Below are positions 55,301-62,763 of a stretch of 64,000 bases of DNA, one piece after another. The notes under the pieces are model-generated. The model worked only from the letters and a program-made list of their open reading frames with translations, was not told where the DNA came from and ran no database searches. Positions within the stretch are counted from its first letter, which is position 1. The number at the start of each line of letters is the position of its first letter. The position numbers were made by a program, and so were the translations under genes. Source of the stretch: Bacteroidota bacterium (GTDB lineage: Bacteria; Bacteroidota; Ignavibacteria; Ignavibacteriales; Ignavibacteriaceae); contig JAKALM010000001.1 in assembly GCA_021824145.1 (NCBI GenBank), forward strand, positions 248,001 through 312,000, read 5' to 3'.

Positions 55301-55516
55301 GATGCTGGTGCTGCATGGAATCAAAACAATACATTACGGCTTTTTAACAGAGATACAAATGGAAATTTAATTTCGCAGGATTTATTAACCGGAACTGGTT
55401 TTGGTGCAAGAATATTTCTACTCTATTTCTTAGTAAGATTTGATGTTGCGTGGGCATATAATTTTAATTCTTTTTCTCAGCCAAAATTTTATATCTCTCT
55501 AGGCGCTGATTTTTAG
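52340..55516 (+). CDS. exported HExxH peptidase-TolB propeller-outer-membrane barrel fusion
   Basis: The 1058-residue protein has three parts after a signal peptide ending at about residue 21. Residues ~35-270 are a gluzincin (peptidase MA-like) domain with HELTH (134-138) and the downstream EGMAEY glutamate (Glu172). Residues ~285-600 hold WD40/TolB-type repeats such as SPSISPQGDKIAFISNRN and DPSWSPDSKNIFFSSDRG. Residues ~690-1058 form an Omp85/surface-antigen-like barrel, with LRGYD and an aromatic terminus (ADF). All zinc ligands are intact, so proteolytic activity is plausible, perhaps at the inner face of the outer membrane. It lies 14 bases after rnr. Substrate unknown. Confidence 0.8.
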   Translation: MRKTIFNIILIFTFIQISLFAQFGQNKVQYKDFTWYYIQTQHFDIYFSTHGSKLAEFAAKTAEDALKSIEKSFNYKINNRITIIIYNSTNDFQETNVTDEYLSEGIEGFTEIFKNRVVVQFMGSYPEFRHLIHHELTHAVMNDFFYGGSLQNIVSNNISLNLPQWFNEGMAEYQSLGWDINTDMFIRDAIINDYLPDVQGLSGYIAYRGGESIFHYIANKYGSEKIGELMNKIKGTGSLEEGLRSSIGLTLKQFNERWKKYLKKVYFPDIALRKDPDEFAKRLTDPEEGGGFYNTSPSISPQGDKIAFISNRNYYFDVFIMNAIDGKIIKRLVKGNRSPDFEQLNVVTPGLSWSPDETKIALSAKSDGDDIVYIINVDSEDKVTLPIKLDGIKSLSWSPDGKYLAFIGHTAIQSDVYIYNFETKKLTNLTNDVFADNDPSWSPDSKNIFFSSDRGDYLSKASLPDTFKIYDYPNTHSDIYSINIDTHKVERLTDMPHSNQFAPIVSPNAKNLLFISDLNGINNIYKKRIVLEEKDTSKNVDEISAVPITNSLNGLYQLSISKDGKKLVFSTLYKGSYNLFLLNNPFEITLDTNKLVPTIYVSSLNSKESMIRELSNMAIHQVDSLKSNIVEMDSTDKANASNVYGDSVQIDFNNYVFGEKRTEVNTKNIDSTNAKFKLTDNLDKNGDYLVNRYKITFSPDIVYANAGYSSLYGLLGTTVLSFSDVLGNYRIIGQTSLQIDLKNSDYGLAYFYLKQRLNYGIETFHTARFVYLDRPDGTDLFRFRNYGAVVSLSYPLNQFYRFEGGLSWLNVTMENLDNPDDPYQKATYIVPTLSFVHDNSLFGYTAPIDGTRYRFDLLGNPGITGKDLTFYSLLGDYRTYFRFWTDYSFAFRLSSGYSWGTNPQRFFLGGIDNWINRSFANNTIPLNSPSDFAFLTAALPLRGYDYAQEIGTKYGLMNMELRFPLIKYLVTGALPILFSNIMGVAFVDAGAAWNQNNTLRLFNRDTNGNLISQDLLTGTGFGARIFLLYFLVRFDVAWAYNFNSFSQPKFYISLGADF

Positions 55517-55528
55517 TAAATTAAAATT

Positions 55529-55555
55529 AAAGAATCATTAATTGGATTATTCTTT
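55529..55555. terminator. possible bidirectional terminator between convergent genes
   Basis: Seven-base arms AAAGAAT / ATTCTTT with a 13-base loop lie between the fusion-protein stop and the end of the zinc-ribbon gene, and the right arm runs into a T-run that already belongs to the latter gene. The stem is weak. Confidence 0.3.
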
Positions 55556-55798
55556 TTTAGTTGCAGTAATATTTGGCTGTTTTGTAGAATCTTTTTTTGA
55601 GGTTGTTTTTAATGTTTTATTTTTATAATCAGTCTGATAGAAACCGCTTCCTTTAAAGATTGGTCCAGCGCCTGGGCCAATTAATCTTTTAACTTCTCCT
55701 TTACAATTAGGACATGATTTTATTGGTTCTGCACTCATTGATTGAAAAACTTCAAAAATATGGCCACATTTATTACATTTATATTCATACGTTGGCAT
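55547..55798 (-). CDS. FmdB-family zinc-ribbon regulatory-like protein
   Basis: The small 83-residue protein begins MPTYEYKCNKCGHIFEVFQS, the signature of FmdB/CxxC-type zinc ribbons. It has two CxxC pairs (KCNKC, SCPNC) and the usual GPIFKGSGFYQTDY segment. The C-terminal ~25 residues are polar and probably disordered. The start is the ATG with GAGGTTGAT upstream; a ten-codon extension was rejected. Members are widespread, and their DNA-binding or regulatory role is largely presumed. Confidence 0.9.
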   Translation of the reverse strand: MPTYEYKCNKCGHIFEVFQSMSAEPIKSCPNCKGEVKRLIGPGAGPIFKGSGFYQTDYKNKTLKTTSKKDSTKQPNITATKKE

Positions 55799-55928
55799 AT
55801 CAACCTCAAAAATTTTAAAAAGAAACATAATGAAAAATTCTAAAAATTTCTATAAATTAACTTTGTAAGTTATCTTAAATACATAATTGGATTGATCAGT
55901 CTATATTTAAAAATCTTCTAATAAAACT

Positions 55929-56588
55929 GTGAAAAAAATTTTATTTGCTCTTCTCTTAACAATATCTTTTAACGGATGTCTAAATTATATTCAAGATGTA
56001 CAGCTTTATGCCGATGGTTCTGGCTCAATGCATATTATATTTTGGACTAAAATGCCCGACAATGAAAGTGCAAAAATTTTAGATAAAATAGGCATATTTA
56101 ATCCGGATTCAATTAGAAGCGAGTTCACTTCTAAATTTTCTTCTATTAAGAATGTAAAAGTATATTCAGATACCACCGACAGCACAACTCATGCTGTAAT
56201 AAATTTAACTTTTACAAATATTGATTCGCTAAATCAAACTAAGGCATTTGCTAATTCAAATTTTTCTTTGAAAGATGGTGCCGAAGGCCAAAAAATATTT
56301 TCGCAATTTATTCCCCCAATTGCAACTGGATTTGGAATCAATGGAAATGCGTTTCATGTTACATATAAGTATACGTTCGGCGGTGATATAATAGCAGATA
56401 ATGCTGTTTCTAAAGATGGAAGAACTCTAATTTGGGATTATACTTTGGATCAAATTGGAAGTGGAAAAACAATTTCGGTTACATTCCGCCCATTTAAATT
56501 GAAAGAAACACCCCCATGGATTTATGCAATCTCTGGTCTAGTTTTATTAATTGTGATAATATTTTTGCTTAAAAAGAAAAAAGACTAA
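55929..56588 (+). CDS. LppM-like lipoprotein with C-terminal membrane anchor
   Basis: The 219-residue protein has a lipoprotein-type signal (FALLLTISFNGC, Cys17), a periplasmic domain rich in beta strands (VQLYADGSGSMHIIFWTKMP; RTLIWDYTLDQIGSGKTISV) and a C-terminal helix followed by KKKKD. The two-ended anchoring and strand pattern resemble LppM/DUF3153-type proteins, but this is tentative. It uses a GTG start. It stands alone between the zinc-ribbon gene (divergent) and the prs promoter. Confidence 0.65.
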   Translation: MKKILFALLLTISFNGCLNYIQDVQLYADGSGSMHIIFWTKMPDNESAKILDKIGIFNPDSIRSEFTSKFSSIKNVKVYSDTTDSTTHAVINLTFTNIDSLNQTKAFANSNFSLKDGAEGQKIFSQFIPPIATGFGINGNAFHVTYKYTFGGDIIADNAVSKDGRTLIWDYTLDQIGSGKTISVTFRPFKLKETPPWIYAISGLVLLIVIIFLLKKKKD

Positions 56589-56641
56589 CCAATTCTCTTG
56601 ATTTTTTACAAATTATCACATTTTTTCTAAATTGTGTTTTA

Positions 56642-56670
56642 TTGACTTGCCAAGGGGTTTTAATTATATT
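56642..56670 (+). promoter_or_regulatory. promoter of the prs-rplY-pth unit
   Basis: TTGACT (56642-56647), a 17-base spacer and TATATT (56665-56670) form a strong sigma-70-type promoter about 47 bases before the prs ATG. It is among the best promoters visible in the window, fitting a highly expressed housekeeping unit. Confidence 0.75.
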
Positions 56671-56716
56671 AGACGCTGTAATTTTTTAATTATTGTAAGT
56701 TAGTTAGCATTAGTTT

Positions 56717-57664
56717 ATGGCATCTAGTGATTATAAGATTTTTTCAGGTAGCTCCAACTTACCTTTGGCAGAAAAAATTGCCGTTAAATTGGAAATGTCT
56801 TTAGGTGCTGTAGAGTTAAAGCGTTTTAGTGATGGTGAAATTTGGGTTAAATTCGGAGAAAATATTAGAGGATCGGATGTTTTCATTATCCAGTCCACAA
56901 ATCCTCCTTCAGATAACCTAATTGAACTACTTATTATGGTTGACGCAGCTAAAAGAGCTTCTGCTAAAAGAATTACAGCTGTAATTCCCTATTTTGGATA
57001 TTCAAGACAAGATAGAAAAGATCAGCCTCGCGTTTCAATTTCGGCAAAGCTTGTTGCTAACTTAATTACTGTTGCCGGTGCAGATAGAGTAATGACGATG
57101 GATTTGCATGCTTCTCAAATCCAAGGTTTCTTTGATATTCCGTTTGACCATTTATATGGTTCATCTGTTTTTAGTGGAAAATTTGATCAACTAAAAAATA
57201 ATCTTGTAGTTGTTTCGCCAGATGTTGGTGGAATTAAAATGGCACGTTCATATGCAAAACGTCTTCAGGCAGATTTGGTTGTAATAGATAAAAGAAGACC
57301 AAAACAAAATCTTGCTGAAGTTGTTCATATTATTGGAAATGTAGAAGGTAAAGACGTTTTATTGGTTGATGACTTAATAGATACTGCAGGTACTTTTGTC
57401 GGCGCAATTGAGGCTCTGAAAAATAAAGGTGCACAAAAAATTTATGGAGCTATTACGCATCCATTGCTGTCGGGTCCTGCCATTGAGAGGATTAACAATT
57501 CTCAATTAACAAAGCTTTTTGTATCCGATTCAATACCGTTAAGCAAAAATGCGGATACAAGTAAAATTGAAGTTATATCTGCTGCCGGTATATTTGCCGA
57601 AGCAATTAGAAGAACATATAATAACGAATCAATAAGTTCACTTTTTGATATAGATAAAGGTTAA
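56717..57664 (+). CDS. prs: ribose-phosphate pyrophosphokinase
   Basis: PRPP synthase makes phosphoribosyl diphosphate from ribose 5-phosphate and ATP for nucleotide, His and Trp synthesis. The 315-residue length is typical. Visible marks are RFSDGEIWVKFGENIRGSDV, the YFGYSRQDRKDQPR ATP loop, MDLHASQIQGFFDIPFDHL, the catalytic KRR region (VVIDKRRPK) and the PRPP loop VLLVDDLIDTAGTF. It heads prs-rplY-pth. Confidence 0.97.
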   Translation: MASSDYKIFSGSSNLPLAEKIAVKLEMSLGAVELKRFSDGEIWVKFGENIRGSDVFIIQSTNPPSDNLIELLIMVDAAKRASAKRITAVIPYFGYSRQDRKDQPRVSISAKLVANLITVAGADRVMTMDLHASQIQGFFDIPFDHLYGSSVFSGKFDQLKNNLVVVSPDVGGIKMARSYAKRLQADLVVIDKRRPKQNLAEVVHIIGNVEGKDVLLVDDLIDTAGTFVGAIEALKNKGAQKIYGAITHPLLSGPAIERINNSQLTKLFVSDSIPLSKNADTSKIEVISAAGIFAEAIRRTYNNESISSLFDIDKG

Positions 57665-57682
57665 TTTAGTTTTGGAGAAAAA

Positions 57683-58321
57683 ATGGAAAAAGTAATTTTA
57701 ACAGCCAACGTAAGAAAAAATATTACAAAATCTTTGCGAAATGATTTGCGGCGTAATGGAAGAATACCTGGAATATATTATTCTAAACATGGCAGCCCAA
57801 TTCCAGTTGATGTTAATGAAAAAGAAATAAACCCTCTAGTTTATACAACTGAAACTCATTTAATATCCTTAAAGTTGGATACAAACGAAGAGTTTGATTG
57901 TATAATTAAAGATGTACAATTCGATCCTTTAACTGACAAAATTATACATGTTGATTTGTTAGGATTGACTTCTGGCGAAACTTTCCAATTAGAAGTTCCA
58001 ATCCAATTTCATGGAAACCCAGTTGGAGTTAAAGAAGGTGGCGTTCTCCAAACATTATTACATAAATTAGATATTGAATGTTTACCAAAAGATATTCCAC
58101 AACACATTGATATAAATATTCAAGATTTAAAACTTGGAGATTCAATTCACGTTAAAGATTTAGTTATTGAAAATATCGAGATATTAAATCCTTCTGATAC
58201 AGTTATAGTTGCAATAACCCATCCTAAAGCTGAAGTAGAAGTTTCTGCTGAAGCTGCGGCAGAAGCTCCAACAGAGCCTGAGGTTATAGGCAAAGCAAAG
58301 CCTGAAGAGGAAGAAAAATAA
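57683..58321 (+). CDS. rplY: 50S ribosomal protein L25/Ctc
   Basis: L25 binds 5S rRNA. The 212-residue protein is the long Ctc/TL5 form, with an N-terminal L25 domain (NGRIPGIYYSKHGSPIPV) and the C-terminal beta domain (LPKDIPQHIDINIQDLKLGDSIHV), plus an Ala/Glu-rich acidic tail of about 30 residues. GGAG precedes the ATG. It lies between prs and pth, the common arrangement in many bacteria. Confidence 0.95.
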   Translation: MEKVILTANVRKNITKSLRNDLRRNGRIPGIYYSKHGSPIPVDVNEKEINPLVYTTETHLISLKLDTNEEFDCIIKDVQFDPLTDKIIHVDLLGLTSGETFQLEVPIQFHGNPVGVKEGGVLQTLLHKLDIECLPKDIPQHIDINIQDLKLGDSIHVKDLVIENIEILNPSDTVIVAITHPKAEVEVSAEAAAEAPTEPEVIGKAKPEEEEK

Positions 58322-58332
58322 TTTAGCATAAC

Positions 58333-58914
58333 GTGCGTGCTATTTTAGGGATAGGGAATCCAGGCAATAGATATAAGAAAAATAGGCATAATGCCGGTTT
58401 TATGTTGCTTGATTTTTTTGCAACAACACATTCTCTTTCATTTATCCCATCAAAAAGTGATTTTTATTATTGTGAAAATCAAATCTTGGATTCAAAATTT
58501 TTGCTTGTAAAACCTTCAACATTTGTAAACAACAGTGGTTTATCAGCTCTATACATTGTTGAAAATTATGGATTAGAATTACATGATTTACTGGTAGTTC
58601 ATGATGATATAAACCTTGAAATAGCAAAAATTAAAATAAAAATTTCAGGAGGCGATGGTGGGCATAACGGTTTAAGTTCAATAATATATCATTTAGCTTC
58701 TGATAAATTTCCAAGATTACGCATTGGTGTTGGTGGTAATTTTGAAAAGGGCAATATGGCAAATTATGTCCTTTCAAATTTTGAAAAGGATGAATTATTG
58801 AAATTAGACAGTTCGTTCAAATTTTCTTCTTTTTTAATCGAACAATTTATAATTGGTGGTATTAAACAGCTTTTGGATGCTAATAGTAAAGGTATTGAAC
58901 CAAATAAGATTTGA
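58333..58914 (+). CDS. pth: peptidyl-tRNA hydrolase
   Basis: Pth releases peptides from peptidyl-tRNA dropped by ribosomes. The 193-residue protein has ILGIGNPGNRYKKNRHNAGFMLLD, containing the catalytic-His region (RHNAG), VVHDDINLEIAKIKIK with the active-site Asp, and GGDGGHNGLSSI. It starts with GTG eleven bases after the rplY stop, and an ATG alternative is absent. It ends the prs-rplY-pth unit, about 190 bases before the rpsF leader. Confidence 0.95.
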   Translation: MRAILGIGNPGNRYKKNRHNAGFMLLDFFATTHSLSFIPSKSDFYYCENQILDSKFLLVKPSTFVNNSGLSALYIVENYGLELHDLLVVHDDINLEIAKIKIKISGGDGGHNGLSSIIYHLASDKFPRLRIGVGGNFEKGNMANYVLSNFEKDELLKLDSSFKFSSFLIEQFIIGGIKQLLDANSKGIEPNKI

Positions 58915-59053
58915 TATCTTAATAAAACTAAATTATTTGAAAGAATTCAAACTTAATTCATTTTTAAAATTAAATATGAAATTTACTTGTAATTACGATT
59001 CTAATTAAATAAATTTCAACTCGTTTTTTGAAATAAATATTAAATAACCCCTG

Positions 59054-59096
59054 CTCTCATCGTGAATGAGGGCCAATAGTCCAAAGGAGGTGACTA
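59054..59096 (+). promoter_or_regulatory. structured leader of rpsF (candidate r-protein autoregulatory site)
   Basis: Two adjacent hairpins precede rpsF. The first has seven-base arms CTCTCAT / ATGAGGG (one G-U) with loop CGTGA. The second pairs TAGTC with GACTA, and its loop presents the ribosome-binding site AAAGGAGG. The bases ACCGA lie just before the ATG. S6:S18 is known to regulate its own operon through an rpsF leader hairpin containing CCG. This leader could serve that role, but I could not match the published consensus exactly. Confidence 0.35.
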
Positions 59097-59102
59097 GACC
59101 GA

Positions 59103-59525
59103 ATGAAAAATAATGTGTACGAAAGTGCTGTAATAATAAATGCTGCGCTTGATGATGAACAGATTGACGCCATCATTTCTAGAATAAAAGAAACAATTGT
59201 AAATAATGGCGGCGAAATCAGAGAAGTTGAGAATTGGGGAAGAAAAAGATTAGCCTACATGGTGCAAAAAAGTAAAATTGGTTATTATGTTATTTACCGA
59301 TTTAATTCTCCTTCCAACATTATATCAAAACTGGAAAGATCTTATTCGCTTGATGAGCATATTCTAAGATATTTAACAATTAAATTAGATAGTGATGCGG
59401 TTGAATATCTTGAAAAGAATAAAGTTAATCCTATTATTGAAGATAATGAAGCTCCTTCTACCGAAAAAACTGAAGTTACGGCAACCGAAGAAACGGAAGA
59501 AGAATTAGATGAAAATGACAAATAA
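59103..59525 (+). CDS. rpsF: 30S ribosomal protein S6
   Basis: S6 binds the platform of the 30S subunit together with S18. The 140-residue protein has the ferredoxin-like core (NVYESAVIINAALDDEQIDA; VENWGRKRLAYMVQKSKIGYYVIYRF) and an unusually long acidic tail of about 35 residues rich in Glu and Thr. Such tails occur in several phyla. It is the first gene of rpsF-ssb-rpsR-rplI. Confidence 0.96.
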   Translation: MKNNVYESAVIINAALDDEQIDAIISRIKETIVNNGGEIREVENWGRKRLAYMVQKSKIGYYVIYRFNSPSNIISKLERSYSLDEHILRYLTIKLDSDAVEYLEKNKVNPIIEDNEAPSTEKTEVTATEETEEELDENDK

Positions 59526-59559
59526 TTAACAACTTAAGATAAAGTATGGAGGAAACACC

Positions 59560-60039
59560 ATGGCTGATTTGAAAATGCCTGAAATTAATTATGTTATTGT
59601 TGCCGGAAATTTAACAAAAGATCCAATCTTCCGGCAAACTACAAACAGCACACCTGTTGTTAATTTTTCAATAGCTTCGAATAGAAAATACCGTGATAGT
59701 TCGAACAATTGGCAGGAAGACGTTTGCTATGTTGGCATTGTTGCCTGGAACAAATTAGCTGAAAGCTGCCGTGATAGATTAAAAAAAGGTTCTGCAGTTT
59801 TAGTTGATGGTGAATTGCAAAGCAGAAGCTGGAAATCAGACGAAGGACACAATAGAAGTATTGTAGAAATTAAAGCCAGACGAATTCAGTTTTTAAATAA
59901 GAGAGCAAAGCTTAATGGTGATGGTCAATTTGAAGAAGAAGATGTTGTTTCTGATGATGAAGGCATTGAAGGAATTGATTACACTGACGATTCCTTTGAC
60001 AAGTTTCTCTCTAGTGAAGAATCAGATTTATTAAAGTAA
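59560..60039 (+). CDS. ssb: single-stranded DNA-binding protein
   Basis: The 159-residue protein has an OB-fold SSB domain ([38 protein letters not shown]) and an acidic C-terminus. The end is [13 protein letters not shown], without the canonical DDDIPF tip that recruits partner proteins. Its place between rpsF and rpsR is the standard one, so it is likely the main SSB, or one of two. GGAGG precedes the ATG. Confidence 0.92.
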   Translation: MADLKMPEINYVIVAGNLTKDPIFRQTTNSTPVVNFSIASNRKYRDSSNNWQEDVCYVGIVAWNKLAESCRDRLKKGSAVLVDGELQSRSWKSDEGHNRSIVEIKARRIQFLNKRAKLNGDGQFEEEDVVSDDEGIEGIDYTDDSFDKFLSSEESDLLK

Positions 60040-60052
60040 TTTGGTGAAAAAA

Positions 60053-60283
60053 ATGAAAAAAGAAGTAAAAACAAAAAAAGTATGCAGATTTACTGAGAAT
60101 AAAGTTACTTATATAGATTATAAAGATGTAAAACTGCTTCAAAAATATGTTACCGAACAGGGAAAGATAATTCCTAAAAGAATTACTGGAACTAGTTCAA
60201 AATATCAAAGACAATTATCGATTGCAATAAAACGTGCTAGACATATGGCATTATTGCCCTACGTCTCCGATACAGTTAGATAA
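60053..60283 (+). CDS. rpsR: 30S ribosomal protein S18
   Basis: S18 forms a heterodimer with S6 on the 30S platform. The 76-residue protein has [20 protein letters not shown] and [29 protein letters not shown] single Cys (VCRF) remains of the zinc site of some S18 proteins. I favour the ATG preceded by GGTGA; in-frame TTG and GTG lie four and three codons upstream. Confidence 0.94.
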   Translation: MKKEVKTKKVCRFTENKVTYIDYKDVKLLQKYVTEQGKIIPKRITGTSSKYQRQLSIAIKRARHMALLPYVSDTVR

Positions 60284-60301
60284 TATAACCGAGGAGAAGA
60301 A

Positions 60302-60745
60302 ATGAAAGTAATACTAAGACAAAACTATGAATCACTTGGACAAGTTGGGGACATAGTTGAAGTAAAAGAAGGTTTTGCAAGAAATTTTTTAATTCCCCGT
60401 AAGATTGCATACACTGCATTAAAAGGAAATTTAATTGCTTTAGAAGAAGAAAAGAAAAATATTGATAAAAAACTTCAGCAGGAAGTTCAATCTGCAGAAA
60501 AACTTGCAGTAGAGTTAGAAAAAGTATCAGTAACAATTCCAGTGCAAGTTGGCGAGGAAGATAAAATTTTTGGTTCGGTTACAACTCAAATGATAGCTGA
60601 TTCCTTAAAAGAAAATGGCTATGAAATTGATAAGAGAAAAATTGAAATAGAAGAACCAATTAAATCATTGGGAATCTATAGCATTAGTATAAAACTTCAC
60701 GCAAATGTAAATGCTAATGTTAAGGTTTGGGTTGTCCGAGAATAA
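60302..60745 (+). CDS. rplI: 50S ribosomal protein L9
   Basis: L9 is an elongated 50S protein near the L1 stalk. The 147-residue protein begins MKVILRQNYESLGQVGDIVEV and has GFARNFLIPRKIAYTA, the N-domain signature, then a long helix and a C-terminal RNA-binding domain (EDKIFGSVTTQMIADSL). GAGGAGA precedes the ATG. A terminator follows and closes the S6 operon. Confidence 0.96.
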   Translation: MKVILRQNYESLGQVGDIVEVKEGFARNFLIPRKIAYTALKGNLIALEEEKKNIDKKLQQEVQSAEKLAVELEKVSVTIPVQVGEEDKIFGSVTTQMIADSLKENGYEIDKRKIEIEEPIKSLGIYSISIKLHANVNANVKVWVVRE

Positions 60746-60770
60746 AATAATTGTAATTGCCTATATACTA

Positions 60771-60800
60771 AAAAAGGAAAGCATTAAGCTTTCCTTTTTT
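60771..60800. terminator. bidirectional terminator between rplI and rpmB
   Basis: A perfect 12-base stem, AAAAAGGAAAGC / GCTTTCCTTTTT, with loop ATTAA lies between two convergent genes. The A-run on one side and the T-run on the other let it work in both directions. Confidence 0.88.
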
Positions 60801-60822
60801 ACTTTTAAAACTTATAAAAATT

Positions 60823-61062
60823 TTATCTGGCTCTAACCTGCTTTTCTTTTACTAATTTTGCTATTTCTGATGTTCCCTGACGAGCAATGTTTTTTATAGC
60901 TTTAGCAGATAATTTTATAGTCACAAATCTATTTAACTCTTGTACCCAAATTCTTTTTTTCTGAAGATTTGGCAAAAATCTTCTTTTTCTTCTATTATGA
61001 GCATGAGAAACATGATTCCCGGATACAGGGCCAATTCCTGTTACCTGACATCTTCTAGACAT
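60823..61062 (-). CDS. rpmB: 50S ribosomal protein L28
   Basis: The 79-residue L28 begins [21 protein letters not shown] and continues [17 protein letters not shown], both family hallmarks. Only one Cys is present, so it is not the four-Cys zinc form. AAGGAG precedes the ATG. The gene is monocistronic on the minus strand, converging on the S6 operon. An upstream TATATTTG resembles the TAnnTTTG promoter of Bacteroidetes, but a matching upstream element is not clear. Confidence 0.95.
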   Translation of the reverse strand: MSRRCQVTGIGPVSGNHVSHAHNRRKRRFLPNLQKKRIWVQELNRFVTIKLSAKAIKNIARQGTSEIAKLVKEKQVRAR

Positions 61063-61321
61063 TTAATTCTCCTTGAAATCTTTCCAATGATTTTAAACTA
61101 AAGTACAAATATAATAAAATATCTTTGAAAAAATACTCGAATAATTAATTTATTTTGAAGTTTTTAGACACTTAAAAAACACTGATAATTATTATTGTTG
61201 ACAATTAAAGATTACTTTTTAGTTTAGAATCATAGTTTCTTGGAAAAATGAACTTTAATGTTTTTGTAAAAAATCTTATGAAAATTTTAATTTTTTGCCT
61301 AAACAACACAAGGAATATAAA

Positions 61322-61933
61322 ATGGAATTTTATGAACTTCATCCACAAAATCCTCAGCTGCGATTTATAAATAAGGCAGTTGAAATTTTAAAAAAAGGTG
61401 GAATTATAATATATCCAACTGATACGGTTTATGGTATTGGCTGTGATATATTTAATAAAGATGCGCTTGATAGAATTTTTCAAATTAAAAATGACAGTAA
61501 TTCAAAATTATTTAGCTTTGTTTGTTCAAGTTTAAAAGATATTTCCAATTATGCTAAAGTTTCTGATTATGCCTATAGGACTATGAAATATCTTCTACCT
61601 GGTCCTTATACATTTATTTTGCCGGCAGCGAAATTAGTCCCTAAAAAACTTTGGAGTAAAAGAAAAACAGTCGGTATTCGTGTACCAAATCATTTAATAA
61701 CTCTTAAACTTGTTGAAGAACTAGGAAATCCAATTATCAGCACAAGCACAACAAACAGAAAAGGAGAAATTTTGATAGATCCTATTGAGATTAAAAATAT
61801 TTTTAGTTCTCAAGTAGATTTAATGCTTGCTTCGGGGAATCTTAAGAACAATCCATCCAGTGTTGTAGATTTGAGTTCAGATATACCAGATATCTTAAGA
61901 AAAGGTGCTGGTGATGTCAGCATTTTTGAATAA
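61322..61933 (+). CDS. yciO: YciO/TsaC-family (YrdC fold) protein
   Basis: The 203-residue protein has the YrdC fold seen in threonylcarbamoyl-AMP synthases. GGIIIYPTDTVYGIGCDI and VGIRVPNHLITLKLVEELG are conserved. Its opening (FYELHPQNPQLRFINKAVEIL) and ending (LRKGAGDVSIFE) follow E. coli YciO. The K-x-R ligand motif of true TsaC reads KNDSNSK here, again as in YciO. Activity in t6A synthesis is therefore uncertain; if the genome has no other copy it may still do that job. The start is the ATG after AAGGAAT; a nine-codon TTG extension was rejected. Confidence 0.8.
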   Translation: MEFYELHPQNPQLRFINKAVEILKKGGIIIYPTDTVYGIGCDIFNKDALDRIFQIKNDSNSKLFSFVCSSLKDISNYAKVSDYAYRTMKYLLPGPYTFILPAAKLVPKKLWSKRKTVGIRVPNHLITLKLVEELGNPIISTSTTNRKGEILIDPIEIKNIFSSQVDLMLASGNLKNNPSSVVDLSSDIPDILRKGAGDVSIFE

Positions 61934-61957
61934 AAGATTTTTACTTAAACAATTTTC

Positions 61958-62731
61958 TTACTTTTTCCTGTGCACATAAGCCACTGAAGCTTGTTGAATT
62001 GGGGTTAAAATAATTTCACTTATGTTTACATTTTCAGGCTGAGTTGCACAAAATAAAATTGTACGTGAAATATCTTCTGCTGATAAAGGCGTAACACCTT
62101 CGTATACTTTATTTGCCCGTTCAACATTCCCGGAAAATCTTATATTGCTGAAATTTGTTAAAACCATTCCAGGGTCTACCGTGGTTACTCTAATATTTTT
62201 ATCAATGGTTTCCATTCTTATTGCTTGAGTAAGTGCATTTACTGCAAATTTAGTTGCGCAATAAACATTTCCATTTGGATAAACTTCGTGTCCTGCAGTT
62301 GAACCAATATTTATTACATGTCCGCTCATTCTTTGAATCATTAACGGAAGAATTTGGCGAGTTACGTAAAGTAATCCTTTAACATTTGTATCAATCATTT
62401 CATCCCAATCTGAAATTTCACCATCTGCAATTTTGCTGTATCCACGAGCTAATCCTGCATTGTTAATAAGAATATCTATCTTTTTCCATTCATCAGGTAA
62501 AGCTTCAATTGCTTTATTTACTTCAGATGAGTTTCTAACATCAAGCATAAATGAATAAACTTTAACTCCATATTTTTCAGTTAGTGATTTGCCGATTTCA
62601 TTAATTTTATCAATTCGTCGTGCAGAAAGAATTAAATTAGAACCTTCTTTTGCAAAATCTTCAGCGCATGCTTTGCCTATTCCAGATGAAGCACCTGTAA
62701 TAAAAGTAATTTTATTGTTTAAATTGCCCAT
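61958..62731 (-). CDS. short-chain dehydrogenase/reductase (YdfG-like)
   Basis: The 257-residue classical SDR has the cofactor motif TGASSGIGK (12-20), NNAG, the catalytic Ser in NIGSTAGHE and YCATK. The IRVTTVDPGMVLTNFSNIRF segment and overall length are like YdfG-type NADP-dependent 3-hydroxy acid (serine/allo-threonine) dehydrogenases. ARR after the second strand favours NADP. The true substrate is not determined. It lies 32 bases downstream of the small membrane protein gene on the same strand. Confidence 0.88.
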   Translation of the reverse strand: MGNLNNKITFITGASSGIGKACAEDFAKEGSNLILSARRIDKINEIGKSLTEKYGVKVYSFMLDVRNSSEVNKAIEALPDEWKKIDILINNAGLARGYSKIADGEISDWDEMIDTNVKGLLYVTRQILPLMIQRMSGHVINIGSTAGHEVYPNGNVYCATKFAVNALTQAIRMETIDKNIRVTTVDPGMVLTNFSNIRFSGNVERANKVYEGVTPLSAEDISRTILFCATQPENVNISEIILTPIQQASVAYVHRKK

Positions 62732-62763
62732 ATAAAAAAATACTCCGGGTTTTATTTGAAAAT

